From contig NZ_JHQS01000011.1 of NCBI RefSeq assembly GCF_014843845.1, positions 1-64,000 on the forward strand: a DNA stretch of 64,000 bases. Reading direction: 5' to 3'. This DNA is from Mesorhizobium amorphae. Lineage in GTDB: Bacteria > Pseudomonadota > Alphaproteobacteria > Rhizobiales > Rhizobiaceae. The position numbers and the translations under genes were made by a program. The first letter of the stretch is position 1. The number at the start of each line of letters is the position of its first letter. The notes under the pieces were generated by a model, which saw only the letters and a program-made list of their open reading frames with translations, ran no database searches and was not told the origin of the DNA. This document shows positions 51,236 through 60,790 of the stretch, piece after piece.

Positions 51236-52444
51236 ATGCTGAAGCGCGTCGTCATTACCGGCATCGGCGGGCTCTGCGGGCTCGGCACCAATGCACCGGC
51301 AATCTGGAGCGAGATGCGCGCCGGCCGCTCGGCGATCGGTCCGATCGACAATCCGCTGCTGCATGATTTGAAGGTCAAGATCGGCTGCGAAATCAAGGCG
51401 CTGCCCGAGCACGGCATCGACCGCAAGCAATTGGTGTCGATGGACCGGTTCAGCCTGCTGGCGGTGATTGCCGCGCGCGAAGCCATGCAGCACTCCGGAT
51501 TGACCGCTCATGCGGACAACACCTACCGCATGGGCACCATCGTCGGCGTCGGGGTCTGCGGGTTCGAGGCGGTCGAGGAAAACTATCGCGCGATTTTGAT
51601 CGAGAAGAAGAACCGCGCCGGCATCTTCACGGTGCCGAAAGTCATGCCGGGCGCAGCCTCCGGCCAGGTCAGCATGCATCTCGGCCTGCGCGGGCCGGTG
51701 TTTGGCGTCACCTCGGCCTGCTCGTCGGCCAACCACGCGATCGCCTCGGCGGTCGACCAGATCCGGCTCGGCCGCGCCGACGTCATGGTCGCCGGCGGCA
51801 CCGACGCGCCGCTTGTGTGGGGCGTGCTGAAGGGCTGGGAGGCGCTGCGCGTTCTGTCGCCTGACACATGCCGACCGTTCTCGGCCGACCGCCAAGGCCT
51901 GATCCTCGGCGAAGGTGCCGGCATGGCGGTGCTGGAAAGCTACGACCACGCCGTGGCGCGCGGCGCCACCATCCTGGCCGAGATCGCCGGCACGGGCCTG
52001 TCCGCCGACGCATCCGACATCGTCGCGCCGACCATCGAAGGGCCGGAAGCGGCGATGCGCTTCTGCCTGGCGGACGCCGGGCTCAATCCGGAGGATATCG
52101 ACTACCTCAACGCGCATGGCACCGGCACCAAAGCCAACGACCAGATCGAAACGGCGGCGATCAAGCGCGTTTTCGGCGAGCACGCGCATTCGCTCTCCAT
52201 CTCCTCGACCAAGTCGATGCATGCGCACTGCCTTGGCGCCTCGGGCGGCTTGGAGATGATCGCCTGCGTCATGGCGATCCGCGAAGGCATCGTGCCGCCG
52301 ACGGCGAATTTCCGCGAGCCGGACCCCGATTGCGATCTCGACGTGACGCCGAACGTGGCGCGCGAGCGCAAGGTGCGCGTCGCGGTCAGCAACGGCTTTG
52401 CCTTTGGCGGCACCAATGCGGTGCTGGCCTTCAAGGCGGTCTGA
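51236..52444 (+). CDS. NodE/FabF-like beta-ketoacyl-ACP synthase
   Basis: A 402-residue condensing enzyme. The catalytic Cys is in [12 protein letters not shown] near 162, one His in [12 protein letters not shown] near 295, and the Lys/His pair in [16 protein letters not shown] near 325. The MHAHCLG form is closer to NodE than to housekeeping FabF, which usually has MTGHLLG. It elongates acyl chains on the carrier encoded just upstream. Confidence 0.87.
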   Translation: MLKRVVITGIGGLCGLGTNAPAIWSEMRAGRSAIGPIDNPLLHDLKVKIGCEIKALPEHGIDRKQLVSMDRFSLLAVIAAREAMQHSGLTAHADNTYRMGTIVGVGVCGFEAVEENYRAILIEKKNRAGIFTVPKVMPGAASGQVSMHLGLRGPVFGVTSACSSANHAIASAVDQIRLGRADVMVAGGTDAPLVWGVLKGWEALRVLSPDTCRPFSADRQGLILGEGAGMAVLESYDHAVARGATILAEIAGTGLSADASDIVAPTIEGPEAAMRFCLADAGLNPEDIDYLNAHGTGTKANDQIETAAIKRVFGEHAHSLSISSTKSMHAHCLGASGGLEMIACVMAIREGIVPPTANFREPDPDCDLDVTPNVARERKVRVAVSNGFAFGGTNAVLAFKAV

Positions 52445-52555
52445 GGCCGTCGCACCATTTGGCCGGAACTTTGCCGGCCATATTGATCGGGGCCGGGCCT
52501 GCTTCTAATTCTTTGCGACCCGCCCCTTGCGCCGCTTCCGATTCCGGAGCCTTCC

Positions 52556-53260
52556 ATGACCGACCTGTCCGCCTTTCCGATCACCAAGCGCTGGCCGGCC
52601 AAACATCCAGACCGCCTCCAGCTCTATTCCGCGACAACACCCAACGGCGTGAAAATCTCGATCGCGCTGGAGGAACTCGGCCTTCCCTACGAGGCGCACG
52701 CAGTCAACATCGGCAAGAACGAGAGCTGGACGCCGGAATTCCTGTCGCTGAACCCGAACGGCAAGATACCGGCGATGATCGACCCGAACGGTCCCGGCGG
52801 CCAGCCGATCGGCCTGTTCGAATCCGGCGCCATCCTGCTCTATCTCACCGACAAGACCGGCAAGCTGATCCCTGCCGACCCGATCCGGCGCTACGAGACG
52901 ATCCAGTGGGTGTTCTTCCAGATGGCCTCGATCGGGCCGATCTTCGGACAGGTCGGCTTCTTCAACAAATTCGCCGGGCGAGAGATCGCCGACAAGCGGC
53001 CTCTGGAGCGCTACCGCGACGAATCGCGGCGGCTGATCGGCGTGCTGGAGACCAGGCTCAAGGGTCGGACATGGATCATGGACGACGACTACACCATCGC
53101 CGACATCTCGATGCTCGGCTGGGTGCGCAATCTGATCGGCTTTTATGAGGCGCGCGAACTGGTAGGCTTCGACGATTTCCCGATCGTCGCGGCATGGCTG
53201 GAGCGCGGCCTCGCGCGGCCCGCGGTGCAAAAAGGCCTAACCATTCCCGCAAGGGGCTGA
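52556..53260 (+). CDS. Glutathione S-transferase (YfcG/Ure2-like)
   Basis: A 234-residue GST of the Nu/YfcG type: LQLYSATTPNGVKISIALEELGLPY near residue 22 has the Thr-x-Asn-x-x-Lys active-site pattern, then LNPNGKIPAMID and FESGAILLYLTDK. Members act as disulfide reductases. It follows the ketosynthase by 111 bases on the same strand; a functional link is not evident. Confidence 0.88.
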   Translation: MTDLSAFPITKRWPAKHPDRLQLYSATTPNGVKISIALEELGLPYEAHAVNIGKNESWTPEFLSLNPNGKIPAMIDPNGPGGQPIGLFESGAILLYLTDKTGKLIPADPIRRYETIQWVFFQMASIGPIFGQVGFFNKFAGREIADKRPLERYRDESRRLIGVLETRLKGRTWIMDDDYTIADISMLGWVRNLIGFYEARELVGFDDFPIVAAWLERGLARPAVQKGLTIPARG

Positions 53261-53298
53261 GCGCGGCCGGCCGCAAGGACGGGAACCGCGACTGGGAC

Positions 53299-53622
53299 CT
53301 ATTTTGCCTTGGCTTTGGACCCGCCCCGGCCGACGACGGAGGCCGCGAGCGACGCTACGCCTCGCGCGGTGGCGACGACCGCTCCGGCCGCAACGCCGGC
53401 TGCCGTGCGAACGGCGCCCTTCGAGGTGCTTGCCGCCGGTTTCCTGGCCTTGGTGGCTTTCGGGGCGGCGCCGGGCACCACTTTCCTCGGCGCGGCCTTG
53501 CCGAAGGCAGGCTTGGCGTCCTTCGAACGCTCGGCGATTGCCGGGCCGGCACCCGCTTTTGCCTGCGTTGCCCTGGGTTGAACTGACTTGCCCTTGGCGG
53601 GTTTTTTGGTCCTGGTTGCCAT
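53299..53622 (-). CDS. Histone H1-like Lys/Ala/Pro-rich protein
   Basis: A 107-residue basic protein made mostly of Ala, Lys, Pro, Arg and Gly (MATRTKKPAKGKSVQPRATQ, KATKARKPAAS), similar in composition to bacterial histone H1-like proteins. The second half (GAVRTAAGVAAGAVVATARG) is a low-complexity, possibly membrane-active stretch. ATG 53622 follows CAGGGA. It could bind nucleic acid, but the composition also makes it a weak gene call. Confidence 0.6.
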   Translation of the reverse strand: MATRTKKPAKGKSVQPRATQAKAGAGPAIAERSKDAKPAFGKAAPRKVVPGAAPKATKARKPAASTSKGAVRTAAGVAAGAVVATARGVASLAASVVGRGGSKAKAK

Positions 53623-53699
53623 CGGATTTTCCCTGATCCAGCTAAATGCCGTGTCGGGCATAACGACCGGAAAGTCTTAAGGTTCCCCGACCAACAATG

Positions 53700-54326
53700 C
53701 TAAAATCCGGCATGATCGCCGATGACAAGATCAGCGGGCCGCCGCCGCGCCAGCACGCGGTCGATGTTGGGCATGTCGTTGGACGCGATCCAGGCGCGGG
53801 CGTCTTCATCGGAGCGGCCATGCCCGTGCCAGCGCACCAGCAGGCGGCGTTCGAGCTCGTCGCGCGGCACGTCGACGAAGATGGTGAAATCGAACAGCGG
53901 CGCCAGCCGCGACCATGGCTCTTCGTCGAGCAGGAGATAGTTGCCCTCGACCAGGATGAACTTGGTGCCGGCACCGACGATTGCCGCGGCGGCGCGCGAC
54001 AATTCCATGCTGCGGTCGAACACCGGGATGGCAATGTCGGGCTCGCCCGAGCGGATGCGCTTCAACAGCGTTTCGAAGCCGGCAAAGTCGAAGGTTTCCG
54101 GCGCGCCTTTTCTTGGCCGAAGGCCGCGCTGGTTGAGCACGATGTCGTCATAGTGGAAGCCGTCCATCGGCACGACTTCCGAGGATCCTTCCGGCAGCAG
54201 GTCATGCAAGGAGCCAGATAGCGTCGACTTGCCGGCGCCGGGAGGGCCGGCGATGGCGACGACGAAGCGGGGCGCCTTGCCGGCACGCTTGAAGATGGTG
54301 GCGGCGAGATGGGCGATTTCGGACAT
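53700..54326 (-). CDS. P-loop kinase (pantothenate/uridine kinase-like, FrcK type)
   Basis: A 208-residue kinase: Walker A GPPGAGKSTL near residue 28, the substrate loop PMDGFHYDD near 53, VEGNYLLLDEEPW near 125 and a lid region with RRLLVRWHGHG. It belongs to the nucleoside/sugar kinase group that includes FrcK of the rhizobial fructose locus. ATG 54326 is the start. A mutarotase-like gene lies upstream on the same strand, suggesting a sugar substrate. Confidence 0.82.
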   Translation of the reverse strand: MSEIAHLAATIFKRAGKAPRFVVAIAGPPGAGKSTLSGSLHDLLPEGSSEVVPMDGFHYDDIVLNQRGLRPRKGAPETFDFAGFETLLKRIRSGEPDIAIPVFDRSMELSRAAAAIVGAGTKFILVEGNYLLLDEEPWSRLAPLFDFTIFVDVPRDELERRLLVRWHGHGRSDEDARAWIASNDMPNIDRVLARRRPADLVIGDHAGF

Positions 54327-54411
54327 GAGGCATTCCTGGCTGGATGTTCCGCAGGGTGATCGGCGTATCTTGGCGGCAGTTGGTGGAAATTTCAAACGCG
54401 GCGTCGGCGCC

Positions 54412-55518
54412 TCAGGCCGGGACGGACCGGCCGATGCGCAGGAAGTCGCCGTCGAAGGCAATCTCCTTCGTCGCACCGTCGGCCGCGAGGATGCGCATCC
54501 GGTCGCGCACGGTTTCGATGTCGCGCGGTGGCTCGCCGCCGGCCAGGGGGACGGCGCCGATGACATGGCGGAACGATACCGAGCGCCCTTCGGCAAGCGC
54601 GAAGGCTGTCGCCACGCCTTCACGCTTCAGCCAGTTGTCGCCGAGCGAGGCGGCATGGCCGACGGCAGCGCGGCCGTCCTCGATGCCGAGCACGCCGCGG
54701 TGGCGGCCGTTCCAGGGCGCATAGTCGCGCCCGCCATTGCTGAACCACAGCATGGTGACCGGCAGTTCGGCCGGGTTCTTCAGCACCAGCACCAGATCCT
54801 GCTCGGCATGCCGGGCGAGCGCCGTCCAGCCCGGCCCGCCGTGATCGGCCTCGACCAGAGTGAGGAAATCCTCGCGCACCCGATCGTTGCGGTACTCGCC
54901 GAGGTCGGTCGTACCGCCATCGGCGGTTGGAAACCGCGCCAGGTCGGCGGAACGTGCGGGATAGGCGAGCATGAAGCGGCCGCGGGCCGGATCGGGCTCC
55001 AGCGGATCGGCGGGAGTGGCGGCAAAGCGCTTGGGCGAGAAGGCCAGCCTGCCGCCGTCGCGCATCGCCGTCATCGGATGATGGGCGATGGAAATGGCGC
55101 CGGCGCCGTCTGAGAAGACATGTTCCTGGTAGAGGAAGGGATGGCCGTCGCGGAGGGTGAGCACCTTGTCGACGGCGGCACCCATGACCTTGCGGCGCAG
55201 CCGGAAGGCGGCGCGCCAGCCATCGGCGATGGCGCTGTTTTCGACGACATCCCAGGCACTGTTGGCCGGCCAGCCATGCAGCGGCGCCGCCTCGACGTCG
55301 CTGCGCGAAAACGGCGCGCAGAGGAAATCGCCTGACAGCCGCACCGTGCCCTCGGGCAGGTTTTCAGGCAGCGTTTCGCGCGGCGCGCCGACCCAGGGCG
55401 CGCGATGCAATGGGTTTAGCCGGCGGCCATCGATGTCGACCGCCATGTCGGCGATGTGGCCGACCGTGAGATCGAGCGAGACCGAAATGCCCGTTGCGCC
55501 GATTGTGAGCGTGTCCAT
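54412..55518 (-). CDS. Aldose 1-epimerase-like protein
   Basis: A 368-residue protein of the galactose mutarotase fold. Supporting segments are VGHIADMAVDIDGRRLNPLHR near residue 18, SAWDVVENS, a histidine-rich AHHPMTAM near 140 and LWFSNGGRDYAPWNGRHRGVLGIED near 276. It probably interconverts sugar anomers. ATG 55518 is chosen; the frame upstream is not conserved-looking. It would share a transcript with the kinase. Confidence 0.78.
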   Translation of the reverse strand: MDTLTIGATGISVSLDLTVGHIADMAVDIDGRRLNPLHRAPWVGAPRETLPENLPEGTVRLSGDFLCAPFSRSDVEAAPLHGWPANSAWDVVENSAIADGWRAAFRLRRKVMGAAVDKVLTLRDGHPFLYQEHVFSDGAGAISIAHHPMTAMRDGGRLAFSPKRFAATPADPLEPDPARGRFMLAYPARSADLARFPTADGGTTDLGEYRNDRVREDFLTLVEADHGGPGWTALARHAEQDLVLVLKNPAELPVTMLWFSNGGRDYAPWNGRHRGVLGIEDGRAAVGHAASLGDNWLKREGVATAFALAEGRSVSFRHVIGAVPLAGGEPPRDIETVRDRMRILAADGATKEIAFDGDFLRIGRSVPA

Positions 55519-55643
55519 GTCCACCTGCCGATTCTGCCGGCGCCAGCAAAGCCCGGTCAGCGCGTTTGGAGCAAGCGTTGAGACCGGCATTTTGCATCAG
55601 GCTGTGCACGAGCCCAGCGTGAGGCGGCCACGTGTCGACTTGT

Positions 55644-55819
55644 CGGCGCCGCCCCTCATTGCCCTGCCGGGCATTTCTCCCCGTAAACGGGGAGAAACTA
55701 GCAGGCCGCAGTGTCGGCGCTCTCCTGCGACGCAGGCGACTGGCGAAATCAGAGATGAGAGCGTCCCTCGCCCCGTTTACGGGGAGAGGATGCCGGCAGG
55801 CAGGTGAGGGGCAGCGCCG
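55644..55819. repeat. Large palindromic intergenic repeat, family A, copy 3
   Basis: The arms (55644-55694 and 55771-55819) are near-inverted copies: CGGCGCCGCCCCTCATTGCC with CCCTGCCGGGCATTTCTC, and the matching right side; each contains CCCCGTAAACGGGG. It fills the 340-base space between the epimerase-like gene and the coiled-coil gene; no gene is seen there. Confidence 0.9.
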
Positions 55820-55858
55820 ACGCCAAGTCATCGGCGATACCACAGCAGCAGCCACCCG

Positions 55859-57676
55859 CTACTGCCGCTTATACTCCCTGACCGGCGACTTGGTGCCGTC
55901 GGTGTAGGTGACCTGCACCGACATCGACTTCACGCTGTCGGCGACCTTGAAATAGGGCTGGTAATCGTAGGGGATGGCGTAAGGGTCCTTCTTGTCGCAA
56001 GGCGGCATCTTGATCTCCTTGTCGAGCGCAGCGCCGTTCAGGCCGTAATGCACCTGTTTGATGGCGCAGCGGAACGACAGCATCTGCGAGAAATAGACCA
56101 GGCCATGGTTGCCGCTGGCATCGAAGGCGATCCACGACGTCCAGAACTGGTCGAGGATCTGCTTCGCGCCTTGCTGGAGGGCGGCGTCGGGATCGAAGCT
56201 GATGTCGAACGGGCCGGTCTCGCGTCCGCGGAGATCGAGATACTTTATGCCGATCGTGGTGGCTGCGGTGCTGTCGGGCAGCTCAAAACTCGGATTGGGC
56301 ATCGGCTTGCCGGTCCGCTGGTCGTTCATCGCCATGAAACCGGTGTCGGTGAACGGGCCGCTGTTGCCCAAGCGCCAGGAAATGGCGGTCGCCGGCTCGG
56401 GCAGCGAAATGGTCATCGACCAACCCTGGTTCGACCGCATCGGCGTCAGCGTCGGGGCGAAGAGCGCAGGATCGAGCACGTCGCCAAGCGCTGCCACCCG
56501 GCTGCGGCTGCGGTCCAGCCAGTCGGCAAGCTCTCTCTGGTCGACAAAATATTTGAGCAGCCCGCCATCCTTCTCATAGGCGACGAATTTGGTCAGTGCC
56601 TGGGCTTCGCTGCGCTTGTCGGACAGCGACTGGCTGCCGAGGCGATCCTCGGAAAACTCCTGCGCCAAAAGGAAATAGGCCGGGGCGAAATCGGCATGGG
56701 CCGCGATGAAGGCGTTGAGCTTGTCGAGGCGCTGGACATCGTCGAACTGCATGAGATGGACCAGCTTGATCGACAACGCCTTGCCCTTGTCGGAGAGCGC
56801 GCCGAACACCTCGCGGGCGCCGGCCTTGCCGTCCTGTACCCGAAGCAGCGTTGCAAAGCGGGTGTAGGGATCGACGGCGTCGACATCGAAGCCGGCGAAG
56901 GCGAGGTAGGAGCGCCGCGCATTGAGCATGTCGCCCGACAGTTCGTAGACGCGGGCATTGTGGTAATACTCGTCGGGACGCTTGGGGTCGGCGATCGCGC
57001 CGCCCTGCGCGGCAAGGGCGGCAAAACCCTTGGCGATGGTGTCGATCGAGGCGGCGATCTGCTCGGTCGTCGCCTGCAGCTTTTCGGCCTGCGCCACCTG
57101 CTGCTGCTGGCCGGCGGCCAAAGTGTCGGTGGTCTGCTTGACCGCTTCGACGGTCTTTTGCGTTTCGGCACCTTGCACGGTCTGCTGCTGCTGGTTGGAG
57201 GCAATCTCCTCGGTCTTTTTCGCCACCGTGTCGGTCGACTGTTTGACGGCTTCGACCGTCTTCTGCGTCTGCGTGACCGTCTGCTCGATCCTGGCCACCT
57301 TCTCGGCGACGATGCCCATCGACTGCTGCAGCTCGGCCACCGCCGGCACCAGGCTGGCGATCACCCCGTTTTGCGAATTGGTCTGCTGTTGCAGGCCGTA
57401 GACGCCGCCGGCGACCGCCGCCGCGCTGGTGGCGAAAATCAGCGCCGGCACGGCCTTGGCCGCCAGCACCAGCTTGAGCACGACGGCAATCGCGATAATG
57501 ACAGCCGCGACAGCGGCGATTAAAGCGATATAGGCGGCAAATGGCGCCAGCGGATTGAGCACGTCGGAAACAGCGCCACTGACGAACGCGACGCTGCCGG
57601 CCCACTTGCCGGTGCGGCCCAGCGATGCCTTGAGCAGCGACGGCGCCTTGGCGCCGAGTTCCATTCCACTCGTCAT
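55859..57676 (-). CDS. Membrane-anchored coiled-coil protein of unknown function
   Basis: A 605-residue protein. Two hydrophobic helices lie at about residues 40-95 (IALIAAVAAVIIAIAVVLKL and ALIFATSAAAVAGGVYGL). A long coiled coil follows with an internal duplication: TQKTVEAVKQSTDT and TQKTVEAVKQTTDT about 36 residues apart, each followed by a Gln-rich stretch. The rest is a folded domain beginning with a TPR-like segment (DEYYHNARVYELSGDMLNARRSYL), and DKKDPYAIPYDYQPYF near the end. I cannot name the family. The design suggests an envelope protein with an extended stalk. It stands alone between two family A repeats. Confidence 0.75.
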   Translation of the reverse strand: MTSGMELGAKAPSLLKASLGRTGKWAGSVAFVSGAVSDVLNPLAPFAAYIALIAAVAAVIIAIAVVLKLVLAAKAVPALIFATSAAAVAGGVYGLQQQTNSQNGVIASLVPAVAELQQSMGIVAEKVARIEQTVTQTQKTVEAVKQSTDTVAKKTEEIASNQQQQTVQGAETQKTVEAVKQTTDTLAAGQQQQVAQAEKLQATTEQIAASIDTIAKGFAALAAQGGAIADPKRPDEYYHNARVYELSGDMLNARRSYLAFAGFDVDAVDPYTRFATLLRVQDGKAGAREVFGALSDKGKALSIKLVHLMQFDDVQRLDKLNAFIAAHADFAPAYFLLAQEFSEDRLGSQSLSDKRSEAQALTKFVAYEKDGGLLKYFVDQRELADWLDRSRSRVAALGDVLDPALFAPTLTPMRSNQGWSMTISLPEPATAISWRLGNSGPFTDTGFMAMNDQRTGKPMPNPSFELPDSTAATTIGIKYLDLRGRETGPFDISFDPDAALQQGAKQILDQFWTSWIAFDASGNHGLVYFSQMLSFRCAIKQVHYGLNGAALDKEIKMPPCDKKDPYAIPYDYQPYFKVADSVKSMSVQVTYTDGTKSPVREYKRQ

Positions 57677-57819
57677 GTCGTTCCCCCAAGCCAATGCCGC
57701 GCGCATAATAGCAGCGCGGCCCCGTGAGCAAAACAGGAGAGGAAGCGGGCGTTTTCGGGGCATGGCAGGGTGCTGGGTGAGCGGCAGGACAGGGCCGCAG
57801 CGGAACCCGCCAATCGCCA

Positions 57820-57965
57820 AGGCTGGCGCCGCCCCTCATTGCCCTGCCGGGCATTTCTCCCCGTATAGTGACGGGGAGAAAGAGGCTGGCCGCAGCCCCG
57901 GCGCCCCATCTTGCGACGCTGGTGATTGGCGAGGCCGTTTATGACAGCGCCCCTCTCCCCGTCTG
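57820..57965. repeat. Palindromic intergenic repeat, family A, copy 4, right arm truncated
   Basis: The left arm (GGCGCCGCCCCTCATTGCCC then CTGCCGGGCATTTCTCCCCG) matches copy 3. The right side keeps only GCGCCCCTCTCCCCGTCTGA at 57946-57965. It lies in the 398-base space 57677-58074, which holds no gene. Confidence 0.82.
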
Positions 57966-58074
57966 AAACCTGGGCAAATGCGTCACTACAGGTGTTAACC
58001 AAATGGACGCGGCAGGCGCGTTACGTTAGCTTCGCCGCATCTCAGCAACAGCCGCGTTCAGAACAGTCCAGCCC

Positions 58075-58962
58075 TTGTCCGACCAGCGTCCCATTCCGCT
58101 CATCCAGAAATTGATGGCCGCGTTCGCGCTGCTGGTGCTGATCGCCGGCTGCACCACGGCGCCGCCCGAGACTGTGCTGGCGGTGCCGGCGGCGCCGCAA
58201 AAATATGCGGCGATCGTCGTCGACGCCCGAACCGGCAAGCAGCTCTTCGAGGTCAACTCGTCGGCGCAGCGCTATCCGGCCTCGCTGACCAAGATGATGA
58301 CGCTCTACCTGCTGTTCGAGGCGCTGGAGAGCGGCCGCTTAGCCAAGGAGACGCAGATCCCGGTCTCGGACAATGCCGCCAGGCAGCCGCCGACAAAACT
58401 GCGCTTCCGGCGCGGCGAGACGATCGACGTCGATTCGGCGATCCGCGCCATCGTCGTCAAATCGGCCAATGACGTGGCGGTGGCTGTGGGCGAATATCTC
58501 GGCGGCTCAGAGGAGCAGTTCGCCGCCATGATGACGTCCAAGGCGCACCAGCTCGGCATGTCGAGCACCGTGTTCCGCAACGCGTCGGGCCTGCCCGACG
58601 GCGGCCAGGTGACGACGGCGCGCGACATGGCGGTGCTGGGCATGGCGCTGCGCAACCGCTTCCCGCAGCATTTCCACTATTTCTCCGAAAGCGACTTCAT
58701 GTTCCGCGGACGGCTGGTGCGCGGCCACAACGACATGCTCGGCCGGGTGCGCGGCGTCGACGGCATCAAGACCGGCTATATCAGGGCCTCCGGCTTCAAC
58801 ATCGTGACCTCCTACAGCGCCGACGGCCGCCAGCTGATCGTCGTGGTGATGGGCGCCGACAGCGCCCGCCAGCGCAACGACCATGTCGAGGCGCTGATCC
58901 AGCGGAGTCTGTCGCCAACGGTGGCGGATGCGAAGACGCGGCTGATGTTCGTGCAGCAGTAG
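58075..58962 (+). CDS. D-alanyl-D-alanine carboxypeptidase (PBP5/6 family, short)
   Basis: A penicillin-binding enzyme of about 282-295 residues that trims peptidoglycan. The catalytic motifs are all present: SLTK near residue 70, SAN in KSANDVAVAVGEY near 128 and KTG in GIKTGYIRASGFN near 237. It lacks the C-terminal beta domain of DacA. The signal region ends in LLVLIAGC, a lipobox, so it is probably a lipoprotein. The start is uncertain: TTG 58075 gives positively charged residues before the helix, ATG 58114 does not. Confidence 0.88.
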   Translation: MSDQRPIPLIQKLMAAFALLVLIAGCTTAPPETVLAVPAAPQKYAAIVVDARTGKQLFEVNSSAQRYPASLTKMMTLYLLFEALESGRLAKETQIPVSDNAARQPPTKLRFRRGETIDVDSAIRAIVVKSANDVAVAVGEYLGGSEEQFAAMMTSKAHQLGMSSTVFRNASGLPDGGQVTTARDMAVLGMALRNRFPQHFHYFSESDFMFRGRLVRGHNDMLGRVRGVDGIKTGYIRASGFNIVTSYSADGRQLIVVVMGADSARQRNDHVEALIQRSLSPTVADAKTRLMFVQQ

Positions 58963-59215
58963 GGCGCTTCGCACCTGCAGGCACGTTCGGCACCGCAGGC
59001 CGGCAGCGGGCGCCCTTCTCGCGCGATCGGCGCGAAGAAATCGAAGCGGGTGGTGCGCGGGGTGCGGAGGCGGGCGGTGAAGAGCGAGGCGGAGGGCGGC
59101 GCGAGCTAGCTTGATCATGTTTGCAGGCGCCGCCCCAGCGCTACGGCCATGTCGAGGTGACTGCAGCCTTACGCCGACGGCGGCGGATGGACGACCGGCG
59201 GGCTCGGGTAGTCTC

Positions 59216-59500
59216 TCAGTTTGAAATTAGCGGAATGATCAGCACGGCGACGACTTCGATGAGGGGGATTAGCACGTAGATGGCAAGGAAGCCGGCAATC
59301 CACATCCCGATTTTGACCAGCCAGGACAAATGAGGGGTCGCCCTCCAAGCGAAATATGCGCTCGCGACGCCCAAACCCAATGCGACAATGCCAATGAGCG
59401 GAGACCGCGTCATTGGCAGCATTAGATCACCAAAAACCAGAAAGATCGCGCTAATGAAGATTAACTGGGCCGCGAGCCCAAATAGAAACGCGCGTTTCAC
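59216..59500 (-). CDS. Small membrane protein, three helices
   Basis: A 94-residue protein with three hydrophobic stretches and few charges (MKRAFLFGLAAQLIFISAIF at the start, ending LIPLIEVVAVLIIPLISN). No family recognised. Codon use is less GC-rich than the genes to the left. The 253 bases between it and the carboxypeptidase gene hold no gene I can support. Confidence 0.55.
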   Translation of the reverse strand: MKRAFLFGLAAQLIFISAIFLVFGDLMLPMTRSPLIGIVALGLGVASAYFAWRATPHLSWLVKIGMWIAGFLAIYVLIPLIEVVAVLIIPLISN

Positions 59501-59663
59501 ACGGCCCTCCCGGTGCTATCTTTTATCGGCATCGGGCGAAGGCTTTCGTTTTGTACGGCCCGCGCTTGCCCGACTTCGGGACAACAGCATCCATCTTGCC
59601 GCAAAGGTCCCTCATTGACCATAGCGTTTGCGAAACGCCAGCGGAGACCGGGCTCGCGATCGG

Positions 59664-59745
59664 TTGCCCGGTGACGGCAATTATGCTATAAATCTGGATA
59701 TGGTGCTGATTCGCGCCAGCGACCCGCCGCAAGGCGGGTTTTTCG
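59664..59745 (+). ncRNA. Candidate short transcript with promoter and terminator
   Basis: TTGCCC (59664-59669), 17 bases, TATAAA (59687-59692), then about 28 bases to a strong terminator CCCGCC-GCAA-GGCGGG with five T (59723-59743). No start codon with a useful frame fits between. A transcript of about 45 bases would be made. It could be a small RNA or only a leftover promoter-terminator pair; expression is not shown. The rest of 59501-59966 holds the tRNA-like fragment and no gene. Confidence 0.4.
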
Positions 59746-59822
59746 TTCAGGCTTGCGGGCCTTCGGGCTTGGCTTCTCGTTGGACGGCTGTTTTTCCGTT
59801 CGATCCAGCTCTCATTCGGCGC

Positions 59823-59858
59823 GGCGTACCCGACTGGATTCGAACCTGTGACCTCTGC
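59823..59858 (-). pseudogene. Inverted partial copy of tRNA-Arg 3' half
   Basis: Thirty-six bases on the minus strand match the 3' half of the intact tRNA-Arg (60007-60042) at 34 positions, covering the variable loop, T-arm and acceptor end. The sequence before it on that strand keeps part of an anticodon arm (CTGCC, then TCCTCGC) with a possible CCT anticodon, but the 5' acceptor strand is absent, so it is not a functional tRNA. Confidence 0.75.
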
Positions 59859-59966
59859 GCGAGGAGGCAGCGCAATTGCCCGTTGAAGCCCGCCGCCGCT
59901 TCCGCTAAGAAGCCGTGGCTGGCCGGTTCACCGGCTGGTTCGTTTTCAAGATCGCCGATCCTGAAG

Positions 59967-60043
<77 letters not shown>

Positions 60044-60179
60044 ACAATGTAGTGAATTTGCTCCGTTTCTCCGTCGCGTCCAGTTACTGCTAAGACAGTC
60101 CCCTCATGGGGTAGCTTCAGTTTGAACACCGACATAAGCCGACCAGACCATCAAAACTGAATGCGCGACGGTAGGACCG

Positions 60180-60758
60180 ATGAAGAAAGCGACCAAAGCC
60201 AAGATCGTCTATGCACCCGATGTATTAGTGCGGTTCTTTGCCCGCAGTGATTATCTCGACCGAATGGTCCTGCGCCCACTGAGTCACATCACGACGAGTT
60301 GGGAGGCCAGTTGGGATCATGCGGGGGCGCAGTACGAGCTTGAACCCGGAAGCTTTGCCGGTGACCTGAACCAGGTCATTAGGCAAATCGCATTCTCACC
60401 TCGACCAACCCGATATCACAACAATGAAGATGCCTTGGCTCAACGAGTCATAGCAGAACTGCGTTGGCCGATCCAAAAGAAGGCCGGTCGCTGGGAAGGC
60501 GCAGACTACCAAATGATCCTGGAGCAGGGCGCGTTCCAGGACATTGGCCAAAGGGAACTGGCCACAGCGGCGGCCGGCAGAGTTCATATGGCCCTCGATT
60601 TCGGCCAGTTGCATTTTGACGACATGGACGACGGTCACATGACGATGCTGGCCGGCTTGATGACGATCATGATCTATCATCGCTACAACGATGGCTCCTC
60701 GGTAATGCGTGAAGAGGAGGACGACACTGGGCATTTGACTGTCGGTGAAGCGGGATAA
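60180..60758 (+). CDS. Hypothetical protein, accessory region
   Basis: A 192-residue soluble protein with no motif I recognise. It starts with a basic KKATKAKIVYAPDVLVRFF and ends with an acidic tail (REEEDDTGHLTVGEAG). The part near residue 150 (FDDMDDGHMTMLAGLMTIMIYHRYND) is mixed hydrophobic and acidic. AGGACCG precedes the ATG. It is 136 bases after tRNA-Arg and 32 bases before the next gene on the same strand, so the two may be co-expressed. Confidence 0.65.
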   Translation: MKKATKAKIVYAPDVLVRFFARSDYLDRMVLRPLSHITTSWEASWDHAGAQYELEPGSFAGDLNQVIRQIAFSPRPTRYHNNEDALAQRVIAELRWPIQKKAGRWEGADYQMILEQGAFQDIGQRELATAAAGRVHMALDFGQLHFDDMDDGHMTMLAGLMTIMIYHRYNDGSSVMREEEDDTGHLTVGEAG

Positions 60759-60790
60759 TCGGTGCTTGCCGATTGCGGGGAGGGGAACCA

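Noticed and set aside
58963..59215. Possible gene in the space after the carboxypeptidase
   Set aside because: Only short frames with no ribosome site or conserved pattern on either strand.
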